The notes under the pieces: model-generated | Told to the model about the DNA's origin: nothing | Seen by the model: the letters and a program-made list of their open reading frames with translations, nothing else | Database searches by the model: none | Translations under genes and position numbers: made by a program | In this document: positions 9,860-18,585 of the stretch, one piece after another | Position numbering within the stretch: position 1 is the first letter of the stretch | How the letters are laid out: each line of letters starts with the position of its first letter | Assembly (NCBI RefSeq): GCF_008152325.1 | Contig: NZ_CP042243.1 | Location: forward strand, 124,001 to 188,000 | Length of the DNA stretch: 64,000 nucleotides | Direction: 5' to 3' | DNA from: Crassaminicella thermophila | GTDB lineage: Bacteria > Bacillota > Clostridia > Peptostreptococcales > Thermotaleaceae

Positions 9860-10077
9860 TTAGTATGTTAAAATTAAGTTGGTTGACATCGAAAGAGTCA
9901 AACCCTTATGTGTTCTTTTAAATTTTTATAATATTGAATAGACTTTGCACTGATCCTTTGGACAGGGACTAAAAAGATTTATGGATAGGAAATATGCACA
10001 AAAAATAGTTTGTGTTTTTAAATATTTATACCCTTTCTATGTCCGATAACAGGTTCGGTTTTAGAAAGGGTATTTTT
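9860..10077 (+). promoter_or_regulatory. Structured leader with terminator hairpin upstream of panD
   Basis: The 281-base gap before panD holds several potential stems: GGTTGAC pairing with GTCAAACC near 9880-9910, a small stem around 9955-9970, and a strong hairpin ending in T residues at 10028-10077 (ATACCCTTTCT with AGAAAGGGTAT, and CCGA/TCGG inside). The hairpin may simply end upstream transcription. Its position 40 bases before panD also fits an attenuated leader. A 'pan' RNA motif is known upstream of Firmicute panB/C/D genes; I cannot confirm that this is one. Confidence 0.45.
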
Positions 10078-10117
10078 ATGTATGGACACAATAGGGGTGG
10101 ATAAGGAGGAATAACAA

Positions 10118-10501
10118 ATGATGCTAAATATGTTTAAAGGAAAGATTCACAGAGCTACAGTAACAGAAGCAAATCTAAATTATGTAGGAAGTATTACTAT
10201 TGACAAGGCTCTGATGGATGCAGCAGGAATTTTACCAGGAGAAAGAGTTCAGATTGTCAATAATAATAATGGTGCTAGACTAGAAACCTATGTTATTGAA
10301 GGAGAAAGAGATAGTGGTATAATATGTTTAAACGGTGCTGCAGCTAGACTTGTCCAACCAGGGGATACAGTAATTATTATTGCATATTGTTGGATTGATG
10401 AAAAAGAAGTAAGAAGTTTTAAACCACGTGTTGTTTTTGTGGATGAAAATAATAAAATTGTTGAAAAATCAGATAAAGAAGTTCATGGGGATAAAAAATA
10501 G
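10118..10501 (+). CDS. panD: Aspartate 1-decarboxylase
   Basis: This pyruvoyl enzyme makes beta-alanine from L-aspartate for pantothenate and CoA. At 127 residues it has normal length. The self-cleavage site Gly24-Ser25 lies in YVGSITID at the expected residue numbers, so the proenzyme can generate its pyruvoyl group. [21 protein letters not shown] is the typical C-terminal core. The start ATG follows AAGGAGG. It stands alone here, without panB or panC, and is followed by a bidirectional terminator. Confidence 0.96.
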   Translation: MMLNMFKGKIHRATVTEANLNYVGSITIDKALMDAAGILPGERVQIVNNNNGARLETYVIEGERDSGIICLNGAAARLVQPGDTVIIIAYCWIDEKEVRSFKPRVVFVDENNKIVEKSDKEVHGDKK

Positions 10502-10525
10502 GGGACGAGATGTCCCCTATTTTTT
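10493..10525. terminator. Bidirectional terminator between panD and the peroxiredoxin gene
   Basis: A perfect 14-bp stem (AAAAAATAGGGGAC with GTCCCCTATTTTTT) has a 5-base loop. The A/T arms give a T run on both strands. It overlaps the stop codons of both convergent genes. Confidence 0.92.
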
Positions 10526-11189
10526 AGTATTTTCCGACATAATCCCATCCTATCTTTATACCAGGGTCTCCTACATTCCATCCAGCGGGAGCTCCTAAAC
10601 CTGTCTTCCGATTAAATTGTAGTGCCTGTATAATTCTTAATATCTCATCGATATTTCTTCCTACGGGTTGAGGATTTATTATTATAGCTTGAATAGTACC
10701 TTCTGGATCTATAATGAAAGCACCTCGATATGCAAAACCTTCTTTTTCGTTTAATATACCATATTTTTTTGAAACTTCTTGTGTTCTATCGGATAAAAGA
10801 GGATAATTTATTTTTTTTCCTGATGGAGAGGTTTGTGTAAATATCTTATGTGAATAAATACTATCAGTACTAATTGCTAAAACTTCTGTATTTATATTTT
10901 TGAACTTCTTATATCTGTCAGCAACTGCTGCAAGCTCTGTAGGTCAAACAAATGTAAAGTCTGAGCCATAAAAGAATACGACTACCCATTTTCCTCTATA
11001 ATCATGAAGAGAAACTTTTTTTAATTCTTTATTTATAATACCTTCTAAGGTAAAGTCAGGAGCTGGGTCTCCTAGATCAAAATAATCGTAAGGGGTATAT
11101 TTTTTTTTATAGTGATTGATTTCATTATATGGGTAGCTTCTATATTTAGGGAAAGAATTCCCATATTGATAATAAAATGGATTTTTCAT
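10524..11189 (-). CDS. Selenocysteine-containing peroxiredoxin (UGA at residue 82)
   Basis: This thiol peroxidase-like enzyme reduces H2O2 and alkyl peroxides. Conventional translation stops at a TGA (10944-10946). That codon replaces the peroxidatic Cys exactly: SDFTFV-U-PTE matches the family signature FTFVCPTE. Reading through gives 221 residues with intact family sequence ([36 protein letters not shown]) to a TAA at 10524. The usual resolving motif VCPANW reads GAPAGW, so this is a 1-Sec type. I find no cysteine in the whole protein. A small hairpin lies 13 bases after the UGA. A ~35-residue Tyr-rich N-terminal extension precedes the domain. A selenocysteine peroxiredoxin is known from Eubacterium (Peptoclostridium) acidaminophilum. 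The sel genes are not in this window. Confidence 0.9.
10919..10930 (-). promoter_or_regulatory. Candidate bacterial SECIS hairpin
   Basis: In the mRNA of the minus-strand gene, CAGC-AGUU-GCUG begins 13 bases after the UGA. The apical loop starts ~17 bases after the UGA and has G in its second position, as described for bacterial SECIS elements. The stem is only 4 bp by eye, so the prediction rests mainly on position. Confidence 0.55.
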
Positions 11190-11295
11190 AATAAGCCTCC
11201 TTTTCTATGCATTCAATATATAATATGTTTGAAAGAATGATTTTGTTATTGGCAGTATAAGAGACTAAAAATAACTTTATGACCATATGTCCATA

Positions 11296-11324
11296 TTGAA
11301 AGGGAGTAATAAAAGTGATATAAT
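11296..11324 (+). promoter_or_regulatory. Sigma-A promoter of the ribose operon
   Basis: TTGAAA (11296-11301) and TATAAT (11319-11324) are separated by exactly 17 bases. The expected start point lies inside the operator just downstream. Confidence 0.88.
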
Positions 11325-11326
11325 CT

Positions 11327-11355
11327 AGGTAAACGTTTTAGTAAAACGTTTACCT
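11327..11355 (+). promoter_or_regulatory. RbsR operator: 29-bp perfect palindrome with two nested LacI-type sites
   Basis: Two 13-bp arms (AGGTAAACGTTTT and its complement) flank AGT. Each arm contains AAACGTTT, itself a palindrome with the central CG typical of LacI-family sites, centred 13 bp apart. It overlies the transcription start of the operon whose first gene is a LacI-type repressor, so autoregulation relieved by ribose is the natural reading. CcpA could also bind, since the core resembles a cre site. Confidence 0.85.
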
Positions 11356-11373
11356 GAGTGTTGGAGGGAAAGT

Positions 11374-12381
11374 ATGAAAGTTACAATTAAAGATATTGCA
11401 AGGATTGCAGGAGTATCTACAGCTACAGTATCAAAAGTAATGAATCGTAAGGATGAACATATTAGTCAAGCAACAAGGGAAAAAATCTTAAAGATTATGC
11501 AGGAGTACAATTATATTCCAAATACTGCTGCTAGAAGTCTTGTAACCAAAAAGACAAAAACAATAGGGCTAGTTATTCCAGACATAAGAAATCCATTTTT
11601 TCCTGAGCTTGCAAGAGGAGCAGAAGATAAAGCTCATGAAGAAGGGTATAATATTATGTTTTGCAATACAGATGATGATGCAGAAAAAGAAGAAAAGTAT
11701 GTAAGCATGTTAATTGAAAAAATGGTAGACGGAATTATCTTTACTGCATCTTCAAAAAGAAGCAGTGGATTTAATTACCTAAAAAATAATAGAGTACCTA
11801 TTATTTTAGTAGATAGGGATATTGATTTAAAAGGTGTAAAGGGAAAAATAACCGTTGATAACTGTAAGGGGGCATATGACGGAGTAAAGCATTTATTACA
11901 ATGTGGATATAAAAAAGTTATCTTCTTATCAGGACCACTGACCAGTCATCCTTCTATTGAACGGTTAAAGGGATATAAAAAGGCTTTAGAAGAATTTCAT
12001 GTTCCTTATCAAGAAGAATATATATTTGAAGGAACTTATCAAAGAGGATGGGGATATGAAGTTATTAAAAGGTTATTAGAGAAGGAAATAGATTTTGATG
12101 CTTTGTTTTGTGGAAATGATTTGATTGCTATAGAAGCTATAAAAGCATTAAAACAAGCAGGGATAAAAGTACCACAAGAGGTTGGGATTGTTGGATTTGA
12201 TGATATATATATTGCACCGCTTATAAACCCTGAACTTACAACTATAAGACAGCCAAGTTATGAGATGGGATATAAAGCTGTTGACATGTTAATAAAGCTA
12301 TTAGAGAAAAAAGGGAAAAGTCAAGAAAAAGTTATTTTAAATACGGAATTGATCATTAGGAAATCTACTATGCAAAAGTAG
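11374..12381 (+). CDS. rbsR: LacI-family repressor of the ribose operon
   Basis: This 335-residue regulator has an N-terminal helix-turn-helix (VTIKDIARIAGVSTATVSKVMN), a hinge helix (IPNTAARSLVTKKT) and a periplasmic-binding-protein-like sugar domain (GLVIPDIRNPFFPELARGAE, VGIVGFDDIYIAPL). It is the first gene of the cluster, directly after the palindromic operator, and is followed 15 bases later by ribokinase. The ribose specificity is inferred from the neighbours. Confidence 0.92.
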   Translation: MKVTIKDIARIAGVSTATVSKVMNRKDEHISQATREKILKIMQEYNYIPNTAARSLVTKKTKTIGLVIPDIRNPFFPELARGAEDKAHEEGYNIMFCNTDDDAEKEEKYVSMLIEKMVDGIIFTASSKRSSGFNYLKNNRVPIILVDRDIDLKGVKGKITVDNCKGAYDGVKHLLQCGYKKVIFLSGPLTSHPSIERLKGYKKALEEFHVPYQEEYIFEGTYQRGWGYEVIKRLLEKEIDFDALFCGNDLIAIEAIKALKQAGIKVPQEVGIVGFDDIYIAPLINPELTTIRQPSYEMGYKAVDMLIKLLEKKGKSQEKVILNTELIIRKSTMQK

Positions 12382-12396
12382 AAGGAGGCAAGAACT

Positions 12397-13311
12397 ATGA
12401 GGGAGATTGCTGTCATTGGAAGTTTAAATATGGATTTGGTTGGTTGTGTTTCAAATATGCCAAAAGTAGGAGAGACGATTATTGGTGATTCTTTTCAGGA
12501 AATACCAGGAGGGAAAGGAGCCAACCAAGCTGTAGCTATTGCAAGACTTAGTGCAAAAGTGAACATGATAGGAAAAGTAGGGGATGATGGATTTGGCAGA
12601 ACCCTTTTGGAATCATTAAAAAAAGATGGTATAAATATTGATTCGGTTCAAATAGAAGAAAATACACCTACAGGAGTTGCAATGATTACTGTAGATAAAG
12701 AAGGAGATAATGCTATTGTTGTTATTCCTGGAGCAAATTTTAAATTAGAGAAAGAAGATATAGAAAAACATATAGAAGTCATAGAAAAATCAGAAATTGT
12801 ATTGTTACAATTAGAAATACCAGTTGATACAGTAAAATATACCCTAAAAAGGGCAAAAGAATTAGGGAAATATACAATTTTAAACCCAGCTCCAGCTAAA
12901 CTGCTAGATAAAGAAACTATTAAAAATGTAGATTTATTAATCCCAAATGAAACAGAGCTTGAAATATTAGCTCAAATAGAAATAAAAGAGGAAGAAGACA
13001 TCTTAAAGGGAGCAAAGATCCTTATAAAAGAGGGAGTAAAATCCTTAATTGTTACAATGGGAGAAAAAGGGTCTCTTTATGTAGATGAAAATTGTGTGAA
13101 AAAATTTGATTCTCACAAAGTAAATGCAGTAGATACAACAGCAGCAGGAGATAGCTTTATTGGAGGTATTTGTGTTTCTCTTGCAGAAGGAAAAAAAATT
13201 GATGATGCGATAAAGTTTGCTTCAAAGGTGGGTGCCCTTACCGTAACCAAAAAAGGGGCTCAAAGTTCACTACCTTACCTTGAAGAAGTGATGTCGTTTA
13301 AGGAGGCATAA
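12397..13311 (+). CDS. rbsK: Ribokinase
   Basis: This enzyme phosphorylates D-ribose to ribose 5-phosphate with ATP. At 304 residues it is a typical PfkB-family member. GSLNMDLVGCV and PGGKGANQAVAIARL (sugar-binding GGKGAN) are at the N-terminus. AVDTTAAGDSFIGG near residue 250 holds the catalytic Asp and the anion hole. Its start follows AAGGAGG. It ends 2 bases before rbsD, showing tight operon coupling. Confidence 0.96.
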   Translation: MREIAVIGSLNMDLVGCVSNMPKVGETIIGDSFQEIPGGKGANQAVAIARLSAKVNMIGKVGDDGFGRTLLESLKKDGINIDSVQIEENTPTGVAMITVDKEGDNAIVVIPGANFKLEKEDIEKHIEVIEKSEIVLLQLEIPVDTVKYTLKRAKELGKYTILNPAPAKLLDKETIKNVDLLIPNETELEILAQIEIKEEEDILKGAKILIKEGVKSLIVTMGEKGSLYVDENCVKKFDSHKVNAVDTTAAGDSFIGGICVSLAEGKKIDDAIKFASKVGALTVTKKGAQSSLPYLEEVMSFKEA

Positions 13312-13313
13312 AA

Positions 13314-13733
13314 TTGAAAAAGGCAGGTTTAATAAATTCAGAAATATCTTATGCAATAGCAAAAATGGGACATACAGATATGCTCACTATTGCAGATAGC
13401 GGTCTTCCAATTCCAAAGGAGACACAAAGGATTGATTTGGCTTTAAAAAAAGGAATACCTACTTTTTTAGAAACACTAGATACGATTTTTGAAGAACTTA
13501 AAGTAGAAGAAGTAGTGATTGCAAAGGAAATGAAAACAGTAAGTCCTAAATTATATGAAAATTTAATGCAAAAGCTTCAACAAGTAGAAAAAGAAGAAAA
13601 TACAAAGATTCAGATTCAGGAAGTTACTCATGAAACCTTCAAAGATTTAACAAGGCAATCTGTATGTGTGGTTAGAACGGGAGAGTTTACACCTTATGCA
13701 AATATCATCCTAAAAGCAGGTGTTGTATTTTAA
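13314..13733 (+). CDS. rbsD: D-ribose pyranase
   Basis: This enzyme interconverts pyranose and furanose forms of ribose so that ribokinase receives its substrate. The 139-residue protein shows the family hallmarks: KAGLINSEISYAIAKMGHTD, IADSGLPIP and the C-terminal VVRTGEFTPYANIIL. It starts with TTG, spaced correctly from AAGGAGG located in the end of rbsK. Confidence 0.95.
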   Translation: MKKAGLINSEISYAIAKMGHTDMLTIADSGLPIPKETQRIDLALKKGIPTFLETLDTIFEELKVEEVVIAKEMKTVSPKLYENLMQKLQQVEKEENTKIQIQEVTHETFKDLTRQSVCVVRTGEFTPYANIILKAGVVF

Positions 13734-13745
13734 GGAGTGATAGGA

Positions 13746-15242
13746 ATGAAAAAATCTATTTTTCAAATGAAGGGCATTACTAAAGAATTTCCTGGTGTGA
13801 AAGCTTTGGATAATGTAGACTTTAAGATTTATGAAGGAAGGGTAATGGCGCTTTTGGGGGAAAATGGAGCTGGAAAATCTACATTGATGAAAATATTAAG
13901 TGGTGTTTACCAAAAAGATACGGGACAGATCATTTATGAAGGGAAAAACATTCATTTTAAGGGACCAAAGGATGCACAAGAAGAGGGAATAACAATTATC
14001 CACCAGGAACTAAATTTAATTCCTCATTTGACCATTGGGGAAAACATTTTTTTAGGGAGAGAACCTGTAAATGCTTTTAAAAAAATTGATTGGAAAAAAC
14101 TTTATCAGAATGCAGAAAAGTTACTTAAAAAGTTGAAAGTAGAGAAAAGCCCAGAAGAATTGGTTGCTAATTTGAGCATTGGAGAGCAGCAGATGGTTGA
14201 AATTGCTAAAGCTCTGTCTCTAAATGCAAAGATTATTATTATGGATGAGCCTACAGATGCTTTAACCAAAAAAGAAACAGAAAGTCTTTTTCAGGTAATC
14301 AATGAATTAAGAGACGAAGGAAAAAGCATAGTTTATATTTCCCACAGATTAGAAGAAATTTTTCAAATTTGTGATGATGTAACTGTTTTAAGGGACGGGA
14401 AGTTTATTGGAGAAGATGAAGTGAAAAATTTAGATGAAAATAAACTAATCGAGATGATGGTTGGAAGAAAGCTTACTGAACAATTTCCAAGAGTTGATGT
14501 AGAAAAAGGGGAGGTTTCATTAGAAGTAAAAAATTTATCAAATGAATTCATCAAAGATATAAGCTTTTTATTAAGAAAAGGTGAAATTCTTGGAATTGCA
14601 GGGCTTATGGGTTCTGGAAGAACAGAACTTGCCAAAACTATATATGGTGCTTTAAAGAAAGAATCAGGAAAAATTTATATAGAAGGAAAAGAAGTAAAAA
14701 TTACATCTTCTCAGGATGCTTTAAAAGCAGGGATTGCTTATGTATCAGAGGATAGAAAAGGGCAAGGATTAATCCTTGGACTATCTATAAAGGAAAATAT
14801 GAGTATATCTTCATTAAAAGATTTTGAAGGTTATTTTTTCAAAATTAATGGAACAAAAGAAAAAAAATATGTAAAAGACTATATTGATCATATGGCAATC
14901 AAAACACCTAGTGAGAATCAAATAGTTAAAAACTTAAGTGGTGGGAACCAACAGAAAGTATCTATTGCAAAGGGGCTTATGACAAATCCTAAGATTCTAA
15001 TATTAGATGAACCAACAAGAGGCGTAGATGTGGGAGCAAAAAAAGAAATATATGATTTGATTAATAAATTTAAACAAGAAGGAATGAGTATTATTATTAT
15101 TTCTTCAGAGATGCCAGAAATTCTAGGAATGAGTGATAGAATTTTAGTTATGCATAAAGGCAGCATTACAGGAGAATTTGATAAATTTGATGCTTCTCAA
15201 GAAAATATTATGAGATGTGCAGTTGGCATAAAGGGGGCTTAG
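13746..15242 (+). CDS. rbsA: Ribose ABC transporter, ATP-binding protein
   Basis: This is a double-ATPase subunit of a sugar importer. The first domain has Walker [10 protein letters not shown] (around residue 40), signature [16 protein letters not shown] and Walker [12 protein letters not shown]. The second has a degenerate P loop, GLMGSGRTE, as usual for RbsA, the signature [16 protein letters not shown] and [17 protein letters not shown] 13746 has AAGGAG 8 bases upstream, better than the in-frame GTG at 13737, which overlaps that site. Confidence 0.95.
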   Translation: MKKSIFQMKGITKEFPGVKALDNVDFKIYEGRVMALLGENGAGKSTLMKILSGVYQKDTGQIIYEGKNIHFKGPKDAQEEGITIIHQELNLIPHLTIGENIFLGREPVNAFKKIDWKKLYQNAEKLLKKLKVEKSPEELVANLSIGEQQMVEIAKALSLNAKIIIMDEPTDALTKKETESLFQVINELRDEGKSIVYISHRLEEIFQICDDVTVLRDGKFIGEDEVKNLDENKLIEMMVGRKLTEQFPRVDVEKGEVSLEVKNLSNEFIKDISFLLRKGEILGIAGLMGSGRTELAKTIYGALKKESGKIYIEGKEVKITSSQDALKAGIAYVSEDRKGQGLILGLSIKENMSISSLKDFEGYFFKINGTKEKKYVKDYIDHMAIKTPSENQIVKNLSGGNQQKVSIAKGLMTNPKILILDEPTRGVDVGAKKEIYDLINKFKQEGMSIIIISSEMPEILGMSDRILVMHKGSITGEFDKFDASQENIMRCAVGIKGA

Positions 15243-15249
15243 TGTAAGG

Positions 15250-16182
15250 ATGAATAAAAAAATGCTGATGAAATTTAAATCGATTATTGGACTTGTTATT
15301 TTTTCATTGATTATTTCCTTTTTAAGTCCTAGATTTTTAACAGTTTCTAATATATTAAATGTTTTAAGACAAACTTCTATTAATGCAATTATTGCTGCTG
15401 GAATGACTTTTGTTATATTAACAGGAGGCATAGACCTTTCAGTAGGATCTGTTTTAGCTTTCTGTGGGGCAGTATCTGCATATTTCATATCAGCAGGAGT
15501 AAATGTATTTTTAGCTGTTATGGCATCTTTAATAATTGGTGCTTTAGTAGGCCTATTTAGTGGTGTTATGATTAGCAAAGGAAAAGTACAGCCATTTATT
15601 GCAACTCTTGTTACTATGACTGTACTTAGAGGAGCAACATTGGTTTTTACTAATGGAATGCCGATTACACTAGGAAGTGATAAAGGAGCTGAGTTTTTTT
15701 CAAAGATAGGAGGAGGTTATTTTTTAGGAATACCGATTCCAGTATATTTAATGACTCTTGTATTTATAATAGCTTATTACATATTAACACAGACAAGATT
15801 AGGAAGGTATGTCTATGCTTTAGGGGGAAATGAAGAAGCTTCGAAGCTTTCTGGATTGAATGTATCAAAGATTAAATTATCTGTATACGCTATAAGTGGG
15901 ATGCTTGCTGCTGCTGCAGGAATTATTATTACATCAAGACTTTCATCAGCAAATCCAAATGCAGGGGTAGGTTATGAACTAGATGCTATTGCTGCCGTTG
16001 TATTAGGAGGGACAAGCCTTGCAGGAGGCGCTGGAAGTATCCTAGGAACGATTATTGGTGCGCTTATTATAGGAATCTTAAATAATGCTTTAAATCTATT
16101 AAATGTTAGCTCTTATTATCAAATGATAGCAAAAGGGATTGTAATTGCAATTGCTGTATTATCAGATAGAAAAGATAAGTAG
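15250..16182 (+). CDS. rbsC: Ribose ABC transporter, permease
   Basis: This 310-residue polytopic membrane protein starts 7 bases after rbsA. It has roughly 8-10 hydrophobic helices and the BPD_transp_2 family motifs: MTFVILTGGIDLSVGSVLAF, ALGGNEEASKLSGLNV and AAVVLGGTSLAGGAGS. It forms the membrane channel with RbsA and RbsB. Confidence 0.95.
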   Translation: MNKKMLMKFKSIIGLVIFSLIISFLSPRFLTVSNILNVLRQTSINAIIAAGMTFVILTGGIDLSVGSVLAFCGAVSAYFISAGVNVFLAVMASLIIGALVGLFSGVMISKGKVQPFIATLVTMTVLRGATLVFTNGMPITLGSDKGAEFFSKIGGGYFLGIPIPVYLMTLVFIIAYYILTQTRLGRYVYALGGNEEASKLSGLNVSKIKLSVYAISGMLAAAAGIIITSRLSSANPNAGVGYELDAIAAVVLGGTSLAGGAGSILGTIIGALIIGILNNALNLLNVSSYYQMIAKGIVIAIAVLSDRKDK

Positions 16183-16186
16183 TTTG

Positions 16187-16227
16187 AATCTAATCCGAGA
16201 ATTACTTTTTATCATTCTCGGTAGATT
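16187..16227 (+). promoter_or_regulatory. Intercistronic hairpin between rbsC and rbsB
   Basis: CCGAGAAT (16195-16202) pairs with ATTCTCGG (16214-16221). The stem is extended by AATCTA/TAGATT with a 2-base bulge. No T run follows, so it is more likely an mRNA processing or stability element than a terminator. It would allow more binding protein than transporter to be made. Confidence 0.6.
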
Positions 16228-16258
16228 ATAAAAAACATTTTAAAAAGGGGGAACCAAA

Positions 16259-17170
16259 ATGAAAAAAGTATTATCAATTCTTATGGTAGCCATTTTACTA
16301 ATGGGTGTATTGGCAGGTTGTGCAACACAAGAAAAAGCTTCAGAAGCTGAAAAAGAGGGGACAAAGAAGATAGGTCTTGTACTTTCTACATTAAATAATC
16401 CTTTCTTTGTTACATTAAAAGAAGGGGCTGAAGCAAAAGCGAAAGAATTAGGTTATGAAATGATTATTTTAGATTCACAAGATGATCCATCTAAAGAACT
16501 TTCGAATGTAGAAGATTTAATTACAAGAGGGGTTTCTGTAATACTAATTAATCCAACTGATTCCAATACAGTAGGAAATGCCATTAAGTTAGCAAATGAT
16601 GCAAAAATCCCTGTACTTACTTTAGATAGAGGGGCAAATAGCGGAGAAGTAGTTTCTCATATTGCTTCAGATAACGTAGCAGGTGGAAAAATGGCAGGAG
16701 AATATATTGTACAAAAATTAGGTAAAAAAGGAAAAGTAGTTGAATTAGAAGGAATTCCAGGTGCTTCTGCTGCGGTAGATAGAGGTACAGGATTTAATAA
16801 AGCATTAGAAGGTACTAAAATAGAAGTTGTAGCAAAACAAACAGCAAACTTTAACAGAACAGAAGGACTAACAGTTATGGAAAATATTTTACAGGCACAG
16901 CCAGAAATTGATGCAGTTTTTGCTCATAATGATGAAATGGCTTTAGGTGCTTTAAAAGCTATTGAAGGAACAGGAAGAAAAATTATGGTTGTTGGTTTTG
17001 ATGCTACGGATGATGCTGTAGCTGCAGTAAAGGAAGGAAAGCTTGCTGCAACAGTTGCACAACAGCCGGATAAGATTGGTTCACTTGGAGTAGAAACAGC
17101 AGATAAAGTATTAAAAGGAGAGAGTGTAGAGAAGTTTATTCCTGTTGAATTAAGATTAGTAACAGAGTAA
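16259..17170 (+). CDS. rbsB: Ribose-binding lipoprotein of the ABC transporter
   Basis: This 303-residue substrate-binding protein has a lipoprotein signal peptide ending in the lipobox VLAGC (Cys21), so it is tethered to the outer face of the membrane. The mature part is a type I periplasmic-binding fold: [37 protein letters not shown] and [16 protein letters not shown]. It has a strong AAAAGGGGG site of its own. It is the last gene of the operon. Confidence 0.95.
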   Translation: MKKVLSILMVAILLMGVLAGCATQEKASEAEKEGTKKIGLVLSTLNNPFFVTLKEGAEAKAKELGYEMIILDSQDDPSKELSNVEDLITRGVSVILINPTDSNTVGNAIKLANDAKIPVLTLDRGANSGEVVSHIASDNVAGGKMAGEYIVQKLGKKGKVVELEGIPGASAAVDRGTGFNKALEGTKIEVVAKQTANFNRTEGLTVMENILQAQPEIDAVFAHNDEMALGALKAIEGTGRKIMVVGFDATDDAVAAVKEGKLAATVAQQPDKIGSLGVETADKVLKGESVEKFIPVELRLVTE

Positions 17171-17194
17171 AAGGAAAGAATTTTTCATAGTAAC

Positions 17195-17223
17195 TTTACA
17201 AAGTTGTCATATTGGATTACAAT
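17195..17223 (+). promoter_or_regulatory. Probable promoter of the thiamine operon
   Basis: TTTACA (17195-17200) and TACAAT (17218-17223) are separated by 17 bases, placing a start near 17230, just before the first riboswitch. Confidence 0.6.
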
Positions 17224-17238
17224 GTAATTAATTAAATG

Positions 17239-17324
17239 TTTTGCTAGGGGTGCCTTTTGGCTGAGAAGGAGAAATCCTAACCCTTAAAACCTGATGCAGC
17301 TAGTACTGCCGTAGGGAAGCAAGA
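17239..17324 (+). promoter_or_regulatory. TPP riboswitch 1 (THI element)
   Basis: The conserved cores are present: AGGGGTGC, GGCTGAGAAGG, AACCCTTAAAACCTGATGCA and GCCGTAGGGAAGC. A closing P1 stem (TTGCT/AGCAA) is visible. It senses thiamine pyrophosphate and represses the thi genes through the terminator just downstream. Confidence 0.95.
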
Positions 17325-17345
17325 AACCAAAAATTATTGATTTCT

Positions 17346-17373
17346 AAAAGCTTACCCTAGGGTAAGCTTTTTT
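17346..17373 (+). terminator. Terminator of TPP riboswitch 1
   Basis: The stem AAAAGCTTACC/GGTAAGCTTTT with loop CTAG is followed by T residues. It lies 22 bases after the first THI element. Confidence 0.9.
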
Positions 17374-17396
17374 CAATGGAAAAATTTAATATGATA

Positions 17397-17487
17397 TACA
17401 AGGGGAGCTCATAGGAATGGGCTGAGAAAGAGATGTTATCTCTGACCCTTATAACCTGATTTGGGTAATGCCAACGTAGGGAATATG
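17397..17487 (+). promoter_or_regulatory. TPP riboswitch 2 (THI element)
   Basis: This second complete THI core is in tandem with the first: AGGGGAGC, GGGCTGAGAAAG, TGACCCTTATAACCTGAT and GCCAACGTAGGGAA. The P3 helix differs in sequence and length from copy 1, so it is a diverged copy rather than a recent duplication. Confidence 0.95.
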
Positions 17488-17503
17488 TTTATGATTTTTA
17501 TTT

Positions 17504-17538
17504 AAAAGTGCAAATTCTCTATGAATTTGCACTTTTTT
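17504..17538 (+). terminator. Terminator of TPP riboswitch 2
   Basis: A perfect 14-bp stem (AAAAGTGCAAATTC with its complement) has loop TCTAT, followed by T residues, just before thiS. Confidence 0.92.
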
Positions 17539-17574
17539 AAATTTTGAAAACACCATATGGAAGGAGGGGGGAAT

Positions 17575-17766
17575 TTGCTTATAAATGGTAAAGAAATGGA
17601 TTTTGAAAAAATGTCCATTAGTGAAATGCTTAAAAAGCTAGGTCTGTCTGAGGAGAAAGTAGTGGTGGAAGTAAATTTTGAAATTGTTCCGAAAGAAAAA
17701 TACAAAGAGCATATATTAAACAAAGAAGATCAAGTAGAAATTGTAAGTTTTGTCGGAGGCGGTTGA
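17575..17766 (+). CDS. thiS: Thiamine sulfur carrier protein
   Basis: This 63-residue ubiquitin-fold protein carries sulfur as a C-terminal thiocarboxylate for the thiazole ring. It ends VSFVGGG, with the required terminal Gly-Gly. TTG 17575 is chosen because GGAGGGGGG ends 4 bases upstream; an ATG at 17557 would place that site inside the gene. First gene after the tandem riboswitches. Confidence 0.92.
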   Translation: MLINGKEMDFEKMSISEMLKKLGLSEEKVVVEVNFEIVPKEKYKEHILNKEDQVEIVSFVGGG

Positions 17767-17767
17767 T

Positions 17768-18574
17768 GTGAAAATATTTTTAAATGAAAAACCCTTAATT
17801 GTAAATGAAAAAGCTACAGCTTTTGGAGTAAGAGATTTTGTTAAAAAAGATGCAGATATTGTGGTTTTAAATGGATTTATTATTAAAGAGGATGTACCTT
17901 TAAAGGAAAATGATTGGCTTACACTGATCATAAGAGGGGAAATTCCAAATGAAGATGAGTTAGAAAGTTTACTTGTTGCAAGGCATACACCAGGAGTACA
18001 TGAAAAAGTAAAAAAAGCATGTATAGGAATTGCAGGGCTTGGAGGTCTTGGCTCGAATGTAGCTGTATCCCTTGCAAGGTTAGGGATAGGAAAACTAGTA
18101 TTAGTAGATTTTGATGTGGTAGAACCAAGCAATTTAAACAGGCAACAGTATTTTATAAAGCATATAGGAATGAAGAAAACAGAAGCCTTAAAGGATGTAT
18201 TAAAAAATATTAATCCATTTGTAGAGGTTCAAAGTAAAGATTTGTATCTTGATGAAAATAATATAGTCGATTGCTTTAAAGATGTAGATATGATTGTAGA
18301 AGCTTTTGATGATCCAAAATGCAAAGCAACCTTAGTAAATACGGTGCTATCAAAGCTTCCAGATAAATATATAATAGCTGCTTCAGGAATGGCTGGATAT
18401 TTTTCTAATAATACCATTAAAACAAAGAGAATATTAAACCGTTTGTATATGGTAGGAGATTATACTTCAGAAGCAAAGCCAGGATGTGGCTTGATGGCAC
18501 CTAGGGTTGCTATTGCAGCAAATCATCAGGCAAATACAGTACTTAGAATTATTTTAAATGAATATGAAATTTAG
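17768..18574 (+). CDS. thiF: ThiF-type adenylyltransferase with N-terminal ThiS-like domain
   Basis: This enzyme adenylates the ThiS C-terminus. Residues ~1-65 form a small ThiS-like domain ([12 protein letters not shown] ... [13 protein letters not shown]) lacking a terminal Gly-Gly. After a linker comes the E1-like Rossmann domain: [20 protein letters not shown] (ATP loop) and [17 protein letters not shown]. The start GTG 17768 lies 1 base after the thiS stop and has GGAGG 8 bases upstream. The CxxC zinc motifs of E. coli ThiF are not evident. This fusion is known in clostridia. Confidence 0.9.
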   Translation: MKIFLNEKPLIVNEKATAFGVRDFVKKDADIVVLNGFIIKEDVPLKENDWLTLIIRGEIPNEDELESLLVARHTPGVHEKVKKACIGIAGLGGLGSNVAVSLARLGIGKLVLVDFDVVEPSNLNRQQYFIKHIGMKKTEALKDVLKNINPFVEVQSKDLYLDENNIVDCFKDVDMIVEAFDDPKCKATLVNTVLSKLPDKYIIAASGMAGYFSNNTIKTKRILNRLYMVGDYTSEAKPGCGLMAPRVAIAANHQANTVLRIILNEYEI

Positions 18575-18585
18575 GAGATGGTACA

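Noticed and set aside
15144-15578. 144-residue frame antisense to rbsA/rbsC
   Set aside because: It lies opposite two clear transporter genes and has no family resemblance or ribosome site.
17716-18132. 138-residue frame antisense to thiF
   Set aside because: It is opposite a well-supported gene and has low-complexity Ser/Thr/Phe composition.
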